From G963675935 sp963803125 (GTDB lineage Bacteria > Planctomycetota > Planctomycetia > Pirellulales > Thermoguttaceae), in NCBI GenBank assembly GCA_963803125.1, contig CAWDLR010000003.1, forward strand, positions 620,001-684,000: a stretch of DNA of 64,000 nt. The letters run 5' to 3'. The stretch's first letter is position 1, and every line of letters begins with the position of its first letter. Both the position numbers and the translations under genes were made by a program. Shown here piece by piece: positions 50,859 to 60,652 of this stretch. The notes beneath the pieces are model-generated. The model saw only the letters and a list, made by a program, of their open reading frames with translations. It was not told where the DNA came from and made no database searches.

Positions 50859-51854
50859 TCACAGATTCCTCGGATCGATTGGCTGGTCGTCGTGGCGGTT
50901 GCAGAGGCAACCGTGGATCTGCGGATCGATGGTGAAGTTCATGGTCTGGATGGAGGCGTCGCAGAAAGCCACGTTAAAACCGTTTGCATGGGCGCTGCCG
51001 AAGATCAAGTCGCCCGAGTTTCCCGGCGTGTCAGGCCAGGGCACGTACGCGGGACCTCCCCAGCGGGTGATGTCACGGTCGTCGCCGATCAGTGCCGCCT
51101 CGTTGTCGCCGACGTCCTGACCGTCCTCGTAGTTGTCGTGGTTGACGTACTTCTCGCCGAGCAAATAAGTGTTGCTCGTTCCGTCGGTCACGTCGGCGGG
51201 CCTGATGCGGCTGAAGGCGAACATCACGCCCGAGGTCGCTTTGTTCATGTTCGCGATGTCCGTTTGCCCTTGGGATGTGGACGGCCAGCCGGGGTCGGAC
51301 GGCACGTGGCCAAGGATGTTGATTTCAGTCCACACGTCGCCGCCATTTGCCGCGTAGTCCGACTTTGTCACGTACTGAATGACGCTGGTATTGTAGATGC
51401 TCGAAGTGTCGCCGCAGGGATAGACGATCGGCCTTCGGCGGGTGGGACAATTGATGGTGTTGATCGGAGTGCTCATCCGCTGGGCGTTCGCATCCCTCTT
51501 CGCGGTGGAACTCCAAGCGCCTGCGCCGAGTCCGAGGTCGTGCAAGGGCTGTTGCTCGATGAAGGGCAGGACGTTGTAGATCCATCCGCCGGGCTGCGAT
51601 GCATCGTTGCCCATATCGGCGTCGCCGGTCCAGTGCCATCCCCAGCCGCCGGTAGGATAGCGGCCGGTAGAGTTCTCGTGGTTCACGCAACCCAGGGCAA
51701 GTTGCTTGAGGTTGTTCTTGCACTGTGCCATTCGCGCCGCCTCGCGGGCCGCCTGCACCGCCGGCAGCAGAAGCGCGATCAAGATGCCGATGATCGTGAT
51801 CACCACCAGCAATTCCACCAGCGTAAAGCCGGACTTTCCTGGCTTGTGTCCCAT
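50859..51854 (-). CDS. DUF1559 prepilin-like protein (cluster copy 2)
   Basis: ATG at 51854 with a GAGGAA site gives 331 residues: M-G-H-K-P-G-K-S-G-F-T-L-V-E-L, then the same L-I-A-L-L-L-P-A-V and A-A-R-E-A-A-R. The box F-G-S-A-H-A-N-G-F-N-V-A-F-C-D is near the C-terminus. It differs from its neighbours in the central part, so the three are old paralogues. Confidence 0.92.
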   Translation of the reverse strand: MGHKPGKSGFTLVELLVVITIIGILIALLLPAVQAAREAARMAQCKNNLKQLALGCVNHENSTGRYPTGGWGWHWTGDADMGNDASQPGGWIYNVLPFIEQQPLHDLGLGAGAWSSTAKRDANAQRMSTPINTINCPTRRRPIVYPCGDTSSIYNTSVIQYVTKSDYAANGGDVWTEINILGHVPSDPGWPSTSQGQTDIANMNKATSGVMFAFSRIRPADVTDGTSNTYLLGEKYVNHDNYEDGQDVGDNEAALIGDDRDITRWGGPAYVPWPDTPGNSGDLIFGSAHANGFNVAFCDASIQTMNFTIDPQIHGCLCNRHDDQPIDPRNL

Positions 51855-52017
51855 GTCGTTCCTCGCGCGGCCGAATCCTGGCCGTGGTCGAATGTCGCCT
51901 GCGCTGCCGTACAGTATCTCAGGCTCGTTGAAGTTAGTCGAGTGAAAACTGCGCATCGGGCGCAACGGATTTTCGGCGATTACTGTTCTTGGGGAGCGGA
52001 GGGCGTTGGTCCGCCAC

Positions 52018-52045
52018 AGCGCTTCCCTTCGGGGCGCGGCTAAAC
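52018..52045. repeat. Repeat D copy 3
   Basis: AGCGCTTCCCTTCGGGGCGC followed by GGCTAAAC, as at 26053 and 36318. Confidence 0.75.
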
Positions 52046-52103
52046 GGCGGATGCAGGCCGACCTGCCACGCCGCCGGGTCTTGCTGAACTACTCCATTGG
52101 ATT

Positions 52104-53162
52104 TTATTGGATTTTGCTGGGATCGGCCGGGAGCCCGTCCTCACGGTTGCCGAGACGACGGAACGTCTCCAGGTCGATCTCGTAGGTAAGGCGCTGCACC
52201 GAGCCATCGCAAAAAGCCATGCCGAAGCCGTTGGCATGGGCGCTGCCAAAGGACAACCAGTCCTGGTAGCCGGGCGTATCCTGCCGCGGCGCCTGGTAGC
52301 CGCTGGTCGAAGGACTGCCAAGCTGCACCCAGCGGTTGGGGTCGTAGTCATAACCTTCCACCCAGCCCTGATCGTCTCCCAGGCCGTCCCCGCCGTCAGT
52401 ATAGTGATCCGGCCAGCAATAGCGCTCGCCGAGCAGGAAGGTGTTGCTGGTGCCGTCGGTGATTTCCGCTATTTTGCACCGGCTGTGGCGGAATATGACG
52501 CCCGTGCAGTGTACTCCGGTTGGATAACACGGCGGCGTCCCGTCGCTCCACTGGCTGCCTGTGCCGTGGATCCAGTCGTCGTCAGTCATGCTGTCGCCTA
52601 CCGAATAAGGCGTGGCGGCGGAGCCCATGATGACTTCGGGTCCGACGCCACAGGTCGGGCCGTCGCCGCCGTTGGCGGCGTAGTCGCTCCGGCCGATGAC
52701 AGACGGTCGCGTCGGAAAACTGTTGAAGTTTCTGCCGTTAATAAAAGGATAGGCGATGGCCTGGCGACGGGTGGGACAGATGAAAGTGCCGACCGGTTGT
52801 TCGGCCGTGATCACGTCCGCGGCATAGTTTTGCCCCAAACCCATGTTGAACAGATTGTCCAACCCCATATAGGGGAGGATGCTGTAATGCCAGCCGCCGG
52901 GCTGTTTCTTGCCGAAGCCGCGATCCGGGTCGCCCGCCCAATGCCAGCCCCAGCCGCTGCTGGGCAGGCAGCCGTTGGATTGTTCGTGCTGCAAACAGGC
53001 CAGCGCCATCTGCTTGAGGTTGTTGGAGCATTGCACCTGCCGGGCCGCCTCGCGGGCCGCCTGCACCGCCGGCAGCAACAGCGCGATCAAAATCCCGATG
53101 ATCGTGATCACCACCAGCAACTCCACCAACGTAAAACCGACCGATCTCGATGCACGTTTCAT
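52104..53162 (-). CDS. DUF1559 prepilin-like protein (cluster copy 1)
   Basis: ATG at 53162 (weak GGGAA site) starts M-K-R-A-S-R-S-V-G-F-T-L-V-E-L. It has the conserved prepilin helix, N-N-L-K-Q-M-A-L-A-C-L-Q, and F-G-S-A-H-A-N-G-F-G-M-A-F-C-D. Length 352. It follows the FecR-like gene at 145 bases. Confidence 0.92.
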   Translation of the reverse strand: MKRASRSVGFTLVELLVVITIIGILIALLLPAVQAAREAARQVQCSNNLKQMALACLQHEQSNGCLPSSGWGWHWAGDPDRGFGKKQPGGWHYSILPYMGLDNLFNMGLGQNYAADVITAEQPVGTFICPTRRQAIAYPFINGRNFNSFPTRPSVIGRSDYAANGGDGPTCGVGPEVIMGSAATPYSVGDSMTDDDWIHGTGSQWSDGTPPCYPTGVHCTGVIFRHSRCKIAEITDGTSNTFLLGERYCWPDHYTDGGDGLGDDQGWVEGYDYDPNRWVQLGSPSTSGYQAPRQDTPGYQDWLSFGSAHANGFGMAFCDGSVQRLTYEIDLETFRRLGNREDGLPADPSKIQ

Positions 53163-53307
53163 ATCGTTGTTTCCCGAACGCAAAAAATGAGAAAACACCC
53201 CCAAGAGATACAGAGGCTTCGGCTCCGCATTTTTCTTGAATTCGCCTGTTGTCAGCAGATCGACGCTCCCAAAACCCGCTTGTCCACAATACTCGTTGAT
53301 CGTCCCA

Positions 53308-55116
53308 TCAGCCCTTTGCTGCTTGCACGTCTTTCTTGGAATCCGCGGCGGGCCGCTTGACCTCCCCGGCCGGCACAGGCGGCGTTTCGCCGGGAACATC
53401 GCCGCCGGATGCTTCGCCAACGCCGAAAGCCTCGCCCTGCATCTCGACGCGGCAGCACATCCGACTCTTGGACGTGCGACGTTGACTTGGTGAAGTGAGA
53501 GGATTTGCGTTCAACACCTCGAACTCCAAGACGTTTGTCCCTTTTACGAAACCCGCGGCGGCGCGGAACCTGGTCCAATACAGGAAGGGTTCGCCATCGT
53601 GCTGCAAGGGGACACTGAGGTTGCGGCCGTTGAGGCGAATCGCCACGACGCGGTCGTCGGCGATGAACCTGCCCCGCAGCACCGCCCTGGAGAACGACAT
53701 CCCCTTCAAGTCGAACGTGCTGCGAAACACGTAGACCACGTCCTCCGGCAACACCACGTCGCCGAAGGAGAGCCATTGCGAGCGGGCGGGGTCGTTTTGC
53801 AGGTCCCGCGGCTCTCCCGCCTGCACCACCACCGCCGCCCGCGGCGCGAACTTCGGATCGTCGCTGCGGGCGACTACTTGCCAGTGCGGGTCCGCATCCC
53901 CCTTCTTCAGGCCGATGCCGGTGTTGAACAGCACGATCGGCGTCGAGCGGGGCATCTGCTGCACGAAGGGGCGCTGCCAGCCGGACTGGTGAATTATCGC
54001 TACGACCCGATTCTTGCCCAAATCCACCCTGGCCGACTGGTTTGCCGCCAGCGATACCGGTTTGCCGCCGCCGGCCGCGCGAACCTCGATCGTACCGAGA
54101 AAAACGTGCGCCCGGCTCGCACCGGACTTATCGACTTCAACCGCAAACTCGGTACCGAGATCGGTCACGACGGCGGTGGGAGTGCGGATCGAAAAGAGGG
54201 GAGAGGGGACAGGGGAGAGGGGAGAGAGGGATTGCTGAGTGACGATTGTTGATTGTTGATTGATGATTGCTGAATGCAGGCCATTTGTCGCTAACTGCGG
54301 GTCCGCAACGATTTTCCCCTGCTCCTCTCTCCCCTCTCCTCTCTCCTCTCTCCCCTTCACCCTCGCCGTCAACCTGCCAAGCGTGAGGTAGCCGCCGGCC
54401 GCCGAATTGACTTCGTAGACGCACGGGCCTTGCAGGATGACCTTGGCGCCGCTGTCGTAACTGACTTCCAACAGTCCGGAGGCCAGGGCATAGCGGCGGC
54501 CCAAGGGCACCACGGCGTGGTCGGTCGCGGCGGTCGAAGCATCAGCCCATTTGCAATCGAACGTCCCGCTGATCCGGCCGACCCGTTGCATCTCCGGCTC
54601 TCTAGGGGCGGGCGCCGGCTGGGAGCGGGGGCTGCTTTTCTGCGCGACGGGCTGCTGCGACTCGGAGACCTGGTACATCCAACCGACCAACAGCCCGATC
54701 GCCACCAGCGCGGCGGCCACCGCATAGGAAAAGAGGAAACCGCCCAACGGAGAGTACGGCGCCGGCAGGTCCGGCGAGGCCTGAATCACGATCGGCAGCG
54801 GAGCGGACGAAGCCGACGCGCTCTCCTCCAGCGACTGTTCGCGGCGGTATCGCAGTTCAACTGCCGTACCCACGGAATCGTAGGCAAGTTCATCCGCCGC
54901 GCAAACGGCTGCCGCGCCGACGCCCGTGGCGGCGACGCCGTCGCCCCAGGCCAAACGGCCGTGCAATTCCACGTAGTGCACGTAGCGGCGACAGGCGGCA
55001 ACGTCGGCACGCAGGATTTCGTTCAGCCGCCGCAGATCGCCGTCAGCGTAGATGCCGTCGAGGACGCGATCCAGCACGGAGTCCAATTCTTGCCAGCGAA
55101 CAGAGTCGTCGTTCAT
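53308..55116 (-). CDS. FecR-like transmembrane regulator with C-terminal beta domain
   Basis: ATG at 55116 with an AGGGG site gives 602 residues. The N-terminus is an anti-sigma-like helical part (M-N-D-D-S-V-R-W-Q-E-L-D), then one membrane helix at about 115-140 (G-F-L-F-S-Y-A-V-A-A-A-L-V-A-I-G-L-L-V-G). A FecR segment follows (T-A-V-V-T-D-L-G-T-E-F-A-V-E-V, V-F-L-G-T-I-E-V). The C-terminal 200 residues are a beta-sandwich (F-R-S-T-F-D-L-K-G). Residues about 254-308 come from a repeat. The start overlaps the ECF sigma stop, so it is that factor's partner. Confidence 0.85.
   Translation of the reverse strand: MNDDSVRWQELDSVLDRVLDGIYADGDLRRLNEILRADVAACRRYVHYVELHGRLAWGDGVAATGVGAAAVCAADELAYDSVGTAVELRYRREQSLEESASASSAPLPIVIQASPDLPAPYSPLGGFLFSYAVAAALVAIGLLVGWMYQVSESQQPVAQKSSPRSQPAPAPREPEMQRVGRISGTFDCKWADASTAATDHAVVPLGRRYALASGLLEVSYDSGAKVILQGPCVYEVNSAAGGYLTLGRLTARVKGREERGEGREEQGKIVADPQLATNGLHSAIINQQSTIVTQQSLSPLSPVPSPLFSIRTPTAVVTDLGTEFAVEVDKSGASRAHVFLGTIEVRAAGGGKPVSLAANQSARVDLGKNRVVAIIHQSGWQRPFVQQMPRSTPIVLFNTGIGLKKGDADPHWQVVARSDDPKFAPRAAVVVQAGEPRDLQNDPARSQWLSFGDVVLPEDVVYVFRSTFDLKGMSFSRAVLRGRFIADDRVVAIRLNGRNLSVPLQHDGEPFLYWTRFRAAAGFVKGTNVLEFEVLNANPLTSPSQRRTSKSRMCCRVEMQGEAFGVGEASGGDVPGETPPVPAGEVKRPAADSKKDVQAAKG
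54193..54357. repeat. GGAGAGAGGAG repeat in frame inside the FecR-like gene
   Basis: Units of GAGAGGGGAGAGGGG and the inverse CTCTCCTCTCTCCCC flank a stretch with ATTGTTGATTGTTGATTG. It encodes R-E-E-R-G-E-G-R-E-E-Q-G and S-L-S-P-L-S-P-V-P-S-P between L-T-A-R-V and R-T-P-T-A. Confidence 0.8.
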
Positions 55117-55676
55117 AGCGCGTCCCCTTGCTGCCGGATACGGGCGTCGCTGTTGATGCAATCCAACAGCAGCCGGCGGATTCGCCCGAGCGACTTCGAG
55201 ACCGCGTTGGGCGAGCGATTCATGGCGGCGGCGATGGCGCGGACCTCCATCGCTTCGGCATACCGCCGCCGCATCAGATCCCGATCGGCGAGACTGAGCC
55301 GCTCCATGCAATCGATCAGCGCCCGGCGGTGAAACTCGTCGAGGTGTTCGACCTGGCTGACCGCCACCTCGGCCAACTGGTCGAAGACGTTGGGGTCGAG
55401 TAGTTTGGCCGCCCGCGCGCGGCGCTCGCGGTATTTCAGCACTTCGTAGCGGGTAATCTGGCAGGCCCAGGCAAAGAAGTTCGTTCCCGGCCGATACTCG
55501 TCGAACTTGCGCCACAAGACCAGATTCGTCTGTTGCAGCACGTCCTCGGCGTCAACGGAGGCGGGCAGCAGCGTCATCGTGTACAAATAGAGCCGCCGCT
55601 GATGGCCCGAATAAAGGGCCATAAACTGCTCGCCCCGCCGAACCTCGGATGCGTCCGATCGACCGCCGTCATCCAT
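55113..55676 (-). CDS. ECF RNA polymerase sigma factor, planctomycete FecR-linked
   Basis: ATG at 55676 (GAGGG site eight bases upstream) gives 187 residues. Region 2: V-D-A-E-D-V-L-Q-Q-T-N-L-V-L-W-R and F-F-A-W-A-C-Q-I-T-R-Y-E-V. Region 4: L-S-L-A-D-R-D-L-M-R-R-R-Y-A-E and S-P-N-A-V-S-K-S-L-G-R-I-R. It overlaps the FecR-like gene (ATGA). The pair probably controls the three DUF1559 genes downstream or other surface genes. Confidence 0.9.
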   Translation of the reverse strand: MDDGGRSDASEVRRGEQFMALYSGHQRRLYLYTMTLLPASVDAEDVLQQTNLVLWRKFDEYRPGTNFFAWACQITRYEVLKYRERRARAAKLLDPNVFDQLAEVAVSQVEHLDEFHRRALIDCMERLSLADRDLMRRRYAEAMEVRAIAAAMNRSPNAVSKSLGRIRRLLLDCINSDARIRQQGDAL

Positions 55677-55987
55677 CGCCATTGCCCTCGGAGGAGAGCC
55701 ACTTCCGCCAGTGGATGCCCACGCCTCCTCACCCCGCGACCGTGGTGCAACTGGCCCCGAGCACGCCTTCTGAATACTATTCCATAGGGCCTGGGTGTGC
55801 GAAGCCGCAAGCGGCTTTGGGGCCGGCGTCATCAATTCATCCTAATTACATACCCGGCTTAAGGGAAAATGTGAGGGTCCCGGTTCGCAACTCCCGTGCC
55901 AGCCCAGAGGTGAACCGCGCATCCCCGGCATCCGTATCACTTGTGGAGGCGGAGGCGCTAAGGCCGCCGGGACAGAGGAACAGCAGA
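55677..55987. other. 311-base divergent intergenic region
   Basis: It separates the divergent ECF and sigma genes, so both promoters should lie here. I see no hairpin or clear -35/-10 pair that decides between them. Confidence 0.4.
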
Positions 55988-57409
55988 ATGGGTGAGAATC
56001 CGACCGATCCGGTGCAACTTTACTTGACCCAGATGGGCGGTAGCCGCCTCCTGAGTCGGACGGAGGAGTATGAGGCCGCCCGCCAGATTGAGCGGGCAAG
56101 GAAGGCGTTCCGCCGCGCGCTGTTGAGCACCGATTACGTTCTTCAGGCGGCGGCGGGGATGTTGGAAAGGGTCTTGCAGGGGCGGATGCGGCTGGAGATC
56201 GTCTGCGAAGGCCCGTTTTCCAGCGAGCAACGCAAACGCCGGCTGGCGGCATCGCTGCGGCCAAACATGCAAACGCTGCGCGTGTTGCTCCGCCAGAACC
56301 GCGACGATTTTCCCGTGGCCATCTCGAAGCGGACGCCCGCCGAGCGCCGCCGCCGCATCCGCCGCCGCATGTTCCTCCGCCGCGCGAAAGCCGTTCGCCT
56401 GGCCGAGGAGTTGCCGGTGCGGCGGCAACATCTGCACGTCGTATTGCAGCGGCTCCGCGAGATCGGCCATCGCATGGACGCTGCCCAACGAGAACTGAAG
56501 CAAATTCATAACGGCGACAATCCCGCCCGCCGCAGGGAACTGCGCAAAGAGTTGCACCGGCTGATGCGTGTGACGCACGAGACGCCGGCGTCGCTCCGCC
56601 GCCGCCTCGCCCGCATCGCCGACCTCAAATATGCACACGAAATCCGCCGCCAGAAACTCTCGGCGGCCAACCTGCGATTGGTGGTGTCAATCGCCAAGCG
56701 CTACCGCAATCGCGGCATCAGCTTTCTCGATCTGATTCAAGAGGGGAACACCGGCCTGTTGCGGGCGGTCGACAAGTTCGAGCCCGCCCGCGGCTTCAAG
56801 TTCTCGACCTACGCCACCTGGTGGATTCGCCAGGCGATCAGCCGCTCGATCGCCGACCACAGCCGCACGATCCGCGTCCCCGTCCACATGCTCACCACGG
56901 TCAATCGGGTGCTGGACGCCGGCACTCGGGCCACGCAGACCCACCGCGGCCGGCCGACGATCGAAGACACGGCCCACGAGGCAGGCATGTCGGTCGAAGC
57001 CGCCCGACGCGCCATCAAGGCCAATCGCCGCATGCTCTCGCTCGACGTGCCCCTGGGCGAAGCGGGCGAGAACTACCTCGGCGAACTGCTTCCCGACCAA
57101 CGCCGCGATGATCCGCTGCGAGGCATCAACCAGGATGCCCTCAAGTCGGGCATCAACGAGGTCCTGGGCACGCTCAGCTACCGTGAACGCGAGATCATCC
57201 GCCTGCGCTATGGACTCTCCGACGGCTACGCCTACACGCTCTCGGAAGTCGGCAGGATCTTCTCGGTCACCCGTGAGCGGATTCGCCAGATCGAGTCGGA
57301 GGCGATTCACAAGCTGCAACAGCCCTCTTCGGCCCGCAAGCTCGCCAATTTTCTCGACCACACCGTCCCCGCCCCGTCGCGGCGTCCGCACCTGCAATCG
57401 GCGCCGTAA
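55988..57409 (+). CDS. Sigma-70 family RNA polymerase sigma factor, second paralogue
   Basis: ATG at 55988 with an AGAGGA site gives 473 residues. It lacks the acidic N-terminus of the other paralogue but has region 1.2 (D-P-V-Q-L-Y-L-T-Q-M-G-G-S-R-L-L), an arginine-rich linker (R-R-R-R-I-R-R-R-M-F-L-R-R), region 2 (N-L-R-L-V-V-S-I-A-K-R-Y, Y-A-T-W-W-I-R-Q-A) and region 4 (R-E-R-E-I-I-R-L-R-Y-G-L). Region 1.2 without region 1.1 suggests a group-2 factor. It heads the moxR-bat cluster but has its own gap of 169 bases. Confidence 0.9.
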   Translation: MGENPTDPVQLYLTQMGGSRLLSRTEEYEAARQIERARKAFRRALLSTDYVLQAAAGMLERVLQGRMRLEIVCEGPFSSEQRKRRLAASLRPNMQTLRVLLRQNRDDFPVAISKRTPAERRRRIRRRMFLRRAKAVRLAEELPVRRQHLHVVLQRLREIGHRMDAAQRELKQIHNGDNPARRRELRKELHRLMRVTHETPASLRRRLARIADLKYAHEIRRQKLSAANLRLVVSIAKRYRNRGISFLDLIQEGNTGLLRAVDKFEPARGFKFSTYATWWIRQAISRSIADHSRTIRVPVHMLTTVNRVLDAGTRATQTHRGRPTIEDTAHEAGMSVEAARRAIKANRRMLSLDVPLGEAGENYLGELLPDQRRDDPLRGINQDALKSGINEVLGTLSYREREIIRLRYGLSDGYAYTLSEVGRIFSVTRERIRQIESEAIHKLQQPSSARKLANFLDHTVPAPSRRPHLQSAP

Positions 57410-57578
57410 GATGCGCAAGGACTCCCCCCGAGCGGCCGGTTCGTGCGGTAAGGGCTCGGTCGTTTTTACCGGCCGTCTTTTTCAATTTCCCGCCCTCCGA
57501 TACCATGTGACGGCAAGAAGCCGCCGGACACGGAAACATTCGGTAGGAGAGCAAAAGCAGGGCATCTGGAGAAGCAAA

Positions 57579-58567
<989 letters not shown>

Positions 58568-58571
58568 GAGT

Positions 58572-58643
58572 GGCTAGTGGCCAGCCACCAGCCCCGTCAC
58601 TAACCGCTAACCACTAATCCCTAGCCCCCAGCCCCTAGCCCCT
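58572..58643. repeat. CTAGTGGC/CTAACCACTA and CCCCTAGC tandem repeat
   Basis: Units such as CACTAACCGCTAACCACTAA and CCCCAGCCCCTAGCCCCTAG repeat several times. The same type of unit occurs at 40250-40275 and 44143-44205. Confidence 0.7.
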
Positions 58644-58648
58644 AGCCA

Positions 58649-59535
58649 ATGCCCGAACAAGCCGTCCTCAACGTCCTGAAGAAAGTCCGCCACATTCAGA
58701 TCGTGGCGAACCGCACGGTCAACGACCTGTTGGCCGGGCAGTACAAGAGCGTCTTCCGCGGCCGCGGCATGGAGTTCGACGAAGTCCGCGAGTACCAGCC
58801 GGGCGACGATATCCGCACGATCGACTGGAACGTCACCGCGCGAACCGGCTCGCCGTTCATCAAGCGTTTCTGCGAAGAGCGCGAGCTGACCGTGCTGCTT
58901 CTGGTCGATGTCTCCGCCTCCGGCATGTTCGGCTCGGGCGCGCAATCGAAACTCGATCTGGCCGTCGAAATGTCGGCCCTCTTGATGTTCTCGGCCTTGA
59001 AGAACAACGACAAGGTCGGGCTGTTGACGTTTTGCGACGCGGTGATCGACTATTTTCCGCCGCGGAAGGGCAAGACTAACGTGCTGCGGCTGATTCGCCA
59101 GTTGGTCACGGCCGAGCCGGTCCGTCGGGAGACGAATCTGGCGGCGGCGTTGGAGTATCTCAATCGCGTGCAGAAGCGGCGGGCGGTGGTCTTCTTGATC
59201 AGCGATTTTCTCGCCCCCTCCGCCCGCCACGCAATGGCCGTGGCCAACAAGCATCACGATCTGGTGGCGGTCACGCTCAGCGACCCGCGCGAGCAGGCGA
59301 TACCCGACGTCGGCTTCATCACGCTCCGCGACGCCGAGACGGGCGAGATCGTCGAGGTCGATACGCGGCATCCCCGCGTCCGCGAACTGTTCCGCAGCCG
59401 CGCGGCGCCCGGGCGGTCGAACTGGCCGATCGGCTGAAAAAGGCGGGCGTCGATCAGTTGGACATCCGCACCGACGAAGACTACCAGAAGAGCCTGCACC
59501 GCTTTTTCCGCATGAGGGAGAGACGCTTCCGATGA
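58649..59535 (+). CDS. DUF58 protein, frameshifted near the end
   Basis: Starts M-P-E-Q-A-V-L-N-V. The DUF58 motif is R-E-Y-Q-P-G-D-D-I-R-T-I-D-W, followed by a VWA-like domain with L-L-V-D-V-S-A-S-G-M-F. Near 59405 the first frame is lost (S-R-A-A) and the correct one continues A-D-R-L-K-K-A-G-V-D-Q-L-D-I-R and ends R-R-F-R-stop at 59535, overlapping the next start (ATGA). About 295 residues when joined. Confidence 0.85.
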
Positions 59536-60575
59536 GACACGCCGGGCCGCTCCCTTGTCGCAGTGACTGTTCCGCGAACGTTGCCGCGCTCGCCGCGTGC
59601 CTTGTCGCCGCGTTGTTTCTCCTGCCAGGTTGCCGCGGGAACTCGAAATCTCCGTCCGAAGCGCACAAACCCGCCCGCAGCGAAGTCCAGCGTGGGCCGG
59701 TGCGCGTCACCGTCGAGGTGCAGCCCTCGAAAGCGAGTCTCTCCGACGAGCCCGTGTTGACGCTGACGATCGATGCGGAAGAGGGGGTCGCGGTGGAGAA
59801 GCCGCCGTTCGGCGCCACGCTGGGCGGCTTCAAGATCCACGGCCCGCGCGAGCCGCTGCCGAAAATCAACAACGGCCGCCAGATAATTCAGCAAGTCTAC
59901 ACGCTGGAGCCGACGGAGACCGGCCGGCTGCGGATCGACCCGATCAGTGTGGCCTTCACCGACCGCCGCCCCAAGGGCGACGGCCGCAAGCAAACCGTGG
60001 CAACCGAGCCGATTTCGGTCGAAATCACCTCGCTCTTGGGTGACCGGTCGCCGTCGCTTGGCGATTTGCGGCCGCCGGCCGCGCCGATCGGGCTGCCGTC
60101 CCACTGGGCGGCTTGGACCATTGGTTTGACGGCCGTCGCGGTTGTCGCCGCGCTCATCGGCTGGTGGCTCACCCGCCGCCGGCGCCGCGAGAAGGCGGCC
60201 GACGCCGTGATCCTCTCGCCCGAGCAACTCGCCAACATCGAACTGGACAAACTGGTCGCATCGGGACTGGCCGATCGCGACATCAAGCAGTTCTACGTCG
60301 AACTGACGAGCATCGTGCGGCGATACATCGAGCGGACCACCGCCATCCGCGCCCCGGAGCAGACCACCGAGGAGTTCTTGCGCGAGATCAGCCGGGCGCA
60401 CACGTTCGGCTCCGACGAGTGCTCGCGACTGCGTGATTTCCTGGAAGCGGCCGATCTGGTGAAGTTTGCCGCCCATCAGCCGCGTGCGGAAGACATCGCC
60501 GAGAGCATTCGCCGCGCCCGGCTGTTCGTTGGAATGCGTAACTCCCAAACAGCGATGCAACCTCAAACCGTTTAG
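59532..60575 (+). CDS. BatD-like lipoprotein/membrane protein
   Basis: 347 residues with a lipoprotein signal ending A-L-F-L-L-P-G-C (C33 or nearby). A beta domain follows (V-R-V-T-V-E-V-Q-P-S-K-A-S-L-S-D), then a membrane helix at about 195-215 (W-T-I-G-L-T-A-V-A-V-V-A-A-L-I-G-W) and a cytoplasmic helical part. This is the BatD/DUF4381-type layout seen next to BatA and BatB. The stop codon is supplied by repeat F (GTTTAG). Confidence 0.75.
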   Translation: MRHAGPLPCRSDCSANVAALAACLVAALFLLPGCRGNSKSPSEAHKPARSEVQRGPVRVTVEVQPSKASLSDEPVLTLTIDAEEGVAVEKPPFGATLGGFKIHGPREPLPKINNGRQIIQQVYTLEPTETGRLRIDPISVAFTDRRPKGDGRKQTVATEPISVEITSLLGDRSPSLGDLRPPAAPIGLPSHWAAWTIGLTAVAVVAALIGWWLTRRRRREKAADAVILSPEQLANIELDKLVASGLADRDIKQFYVELTSIVRRYIERTTAIRAPEQTTEEFLREISRAHTFGSDECSRLRDFLEAADLVKFAAHQPRAEDIAESIRRARLFVGMRNSQTAMQPQTV

Positions 60576-60596
60576 CCGGCGAACTTGTTCGCCGCG
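60568..60596. repeat. Repeat F, single arm, at the end of the batD-like gene
   Basis: CCGTTTAGCCGGCGAACTTG with the following GTTCGCCGCG equals one arm of 41842-41930. It contains the stop codon of the batD-like gene. Confidence 0.8.
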
Positions 60597-60652
60597 CCAT
60601 CGCCGAGAAACCGGAAAGCCGCAATCAGCACAATCGACCGAGAGACAACGCC

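Noticed and set aside
53308..55515. FecR-like protein with a 133-residue N-terminal extension
   Set aside because: The extension is antisense-like composition over the ECF gene; ATG at 55116 has a ribosome site and overlaps the ECF stop.
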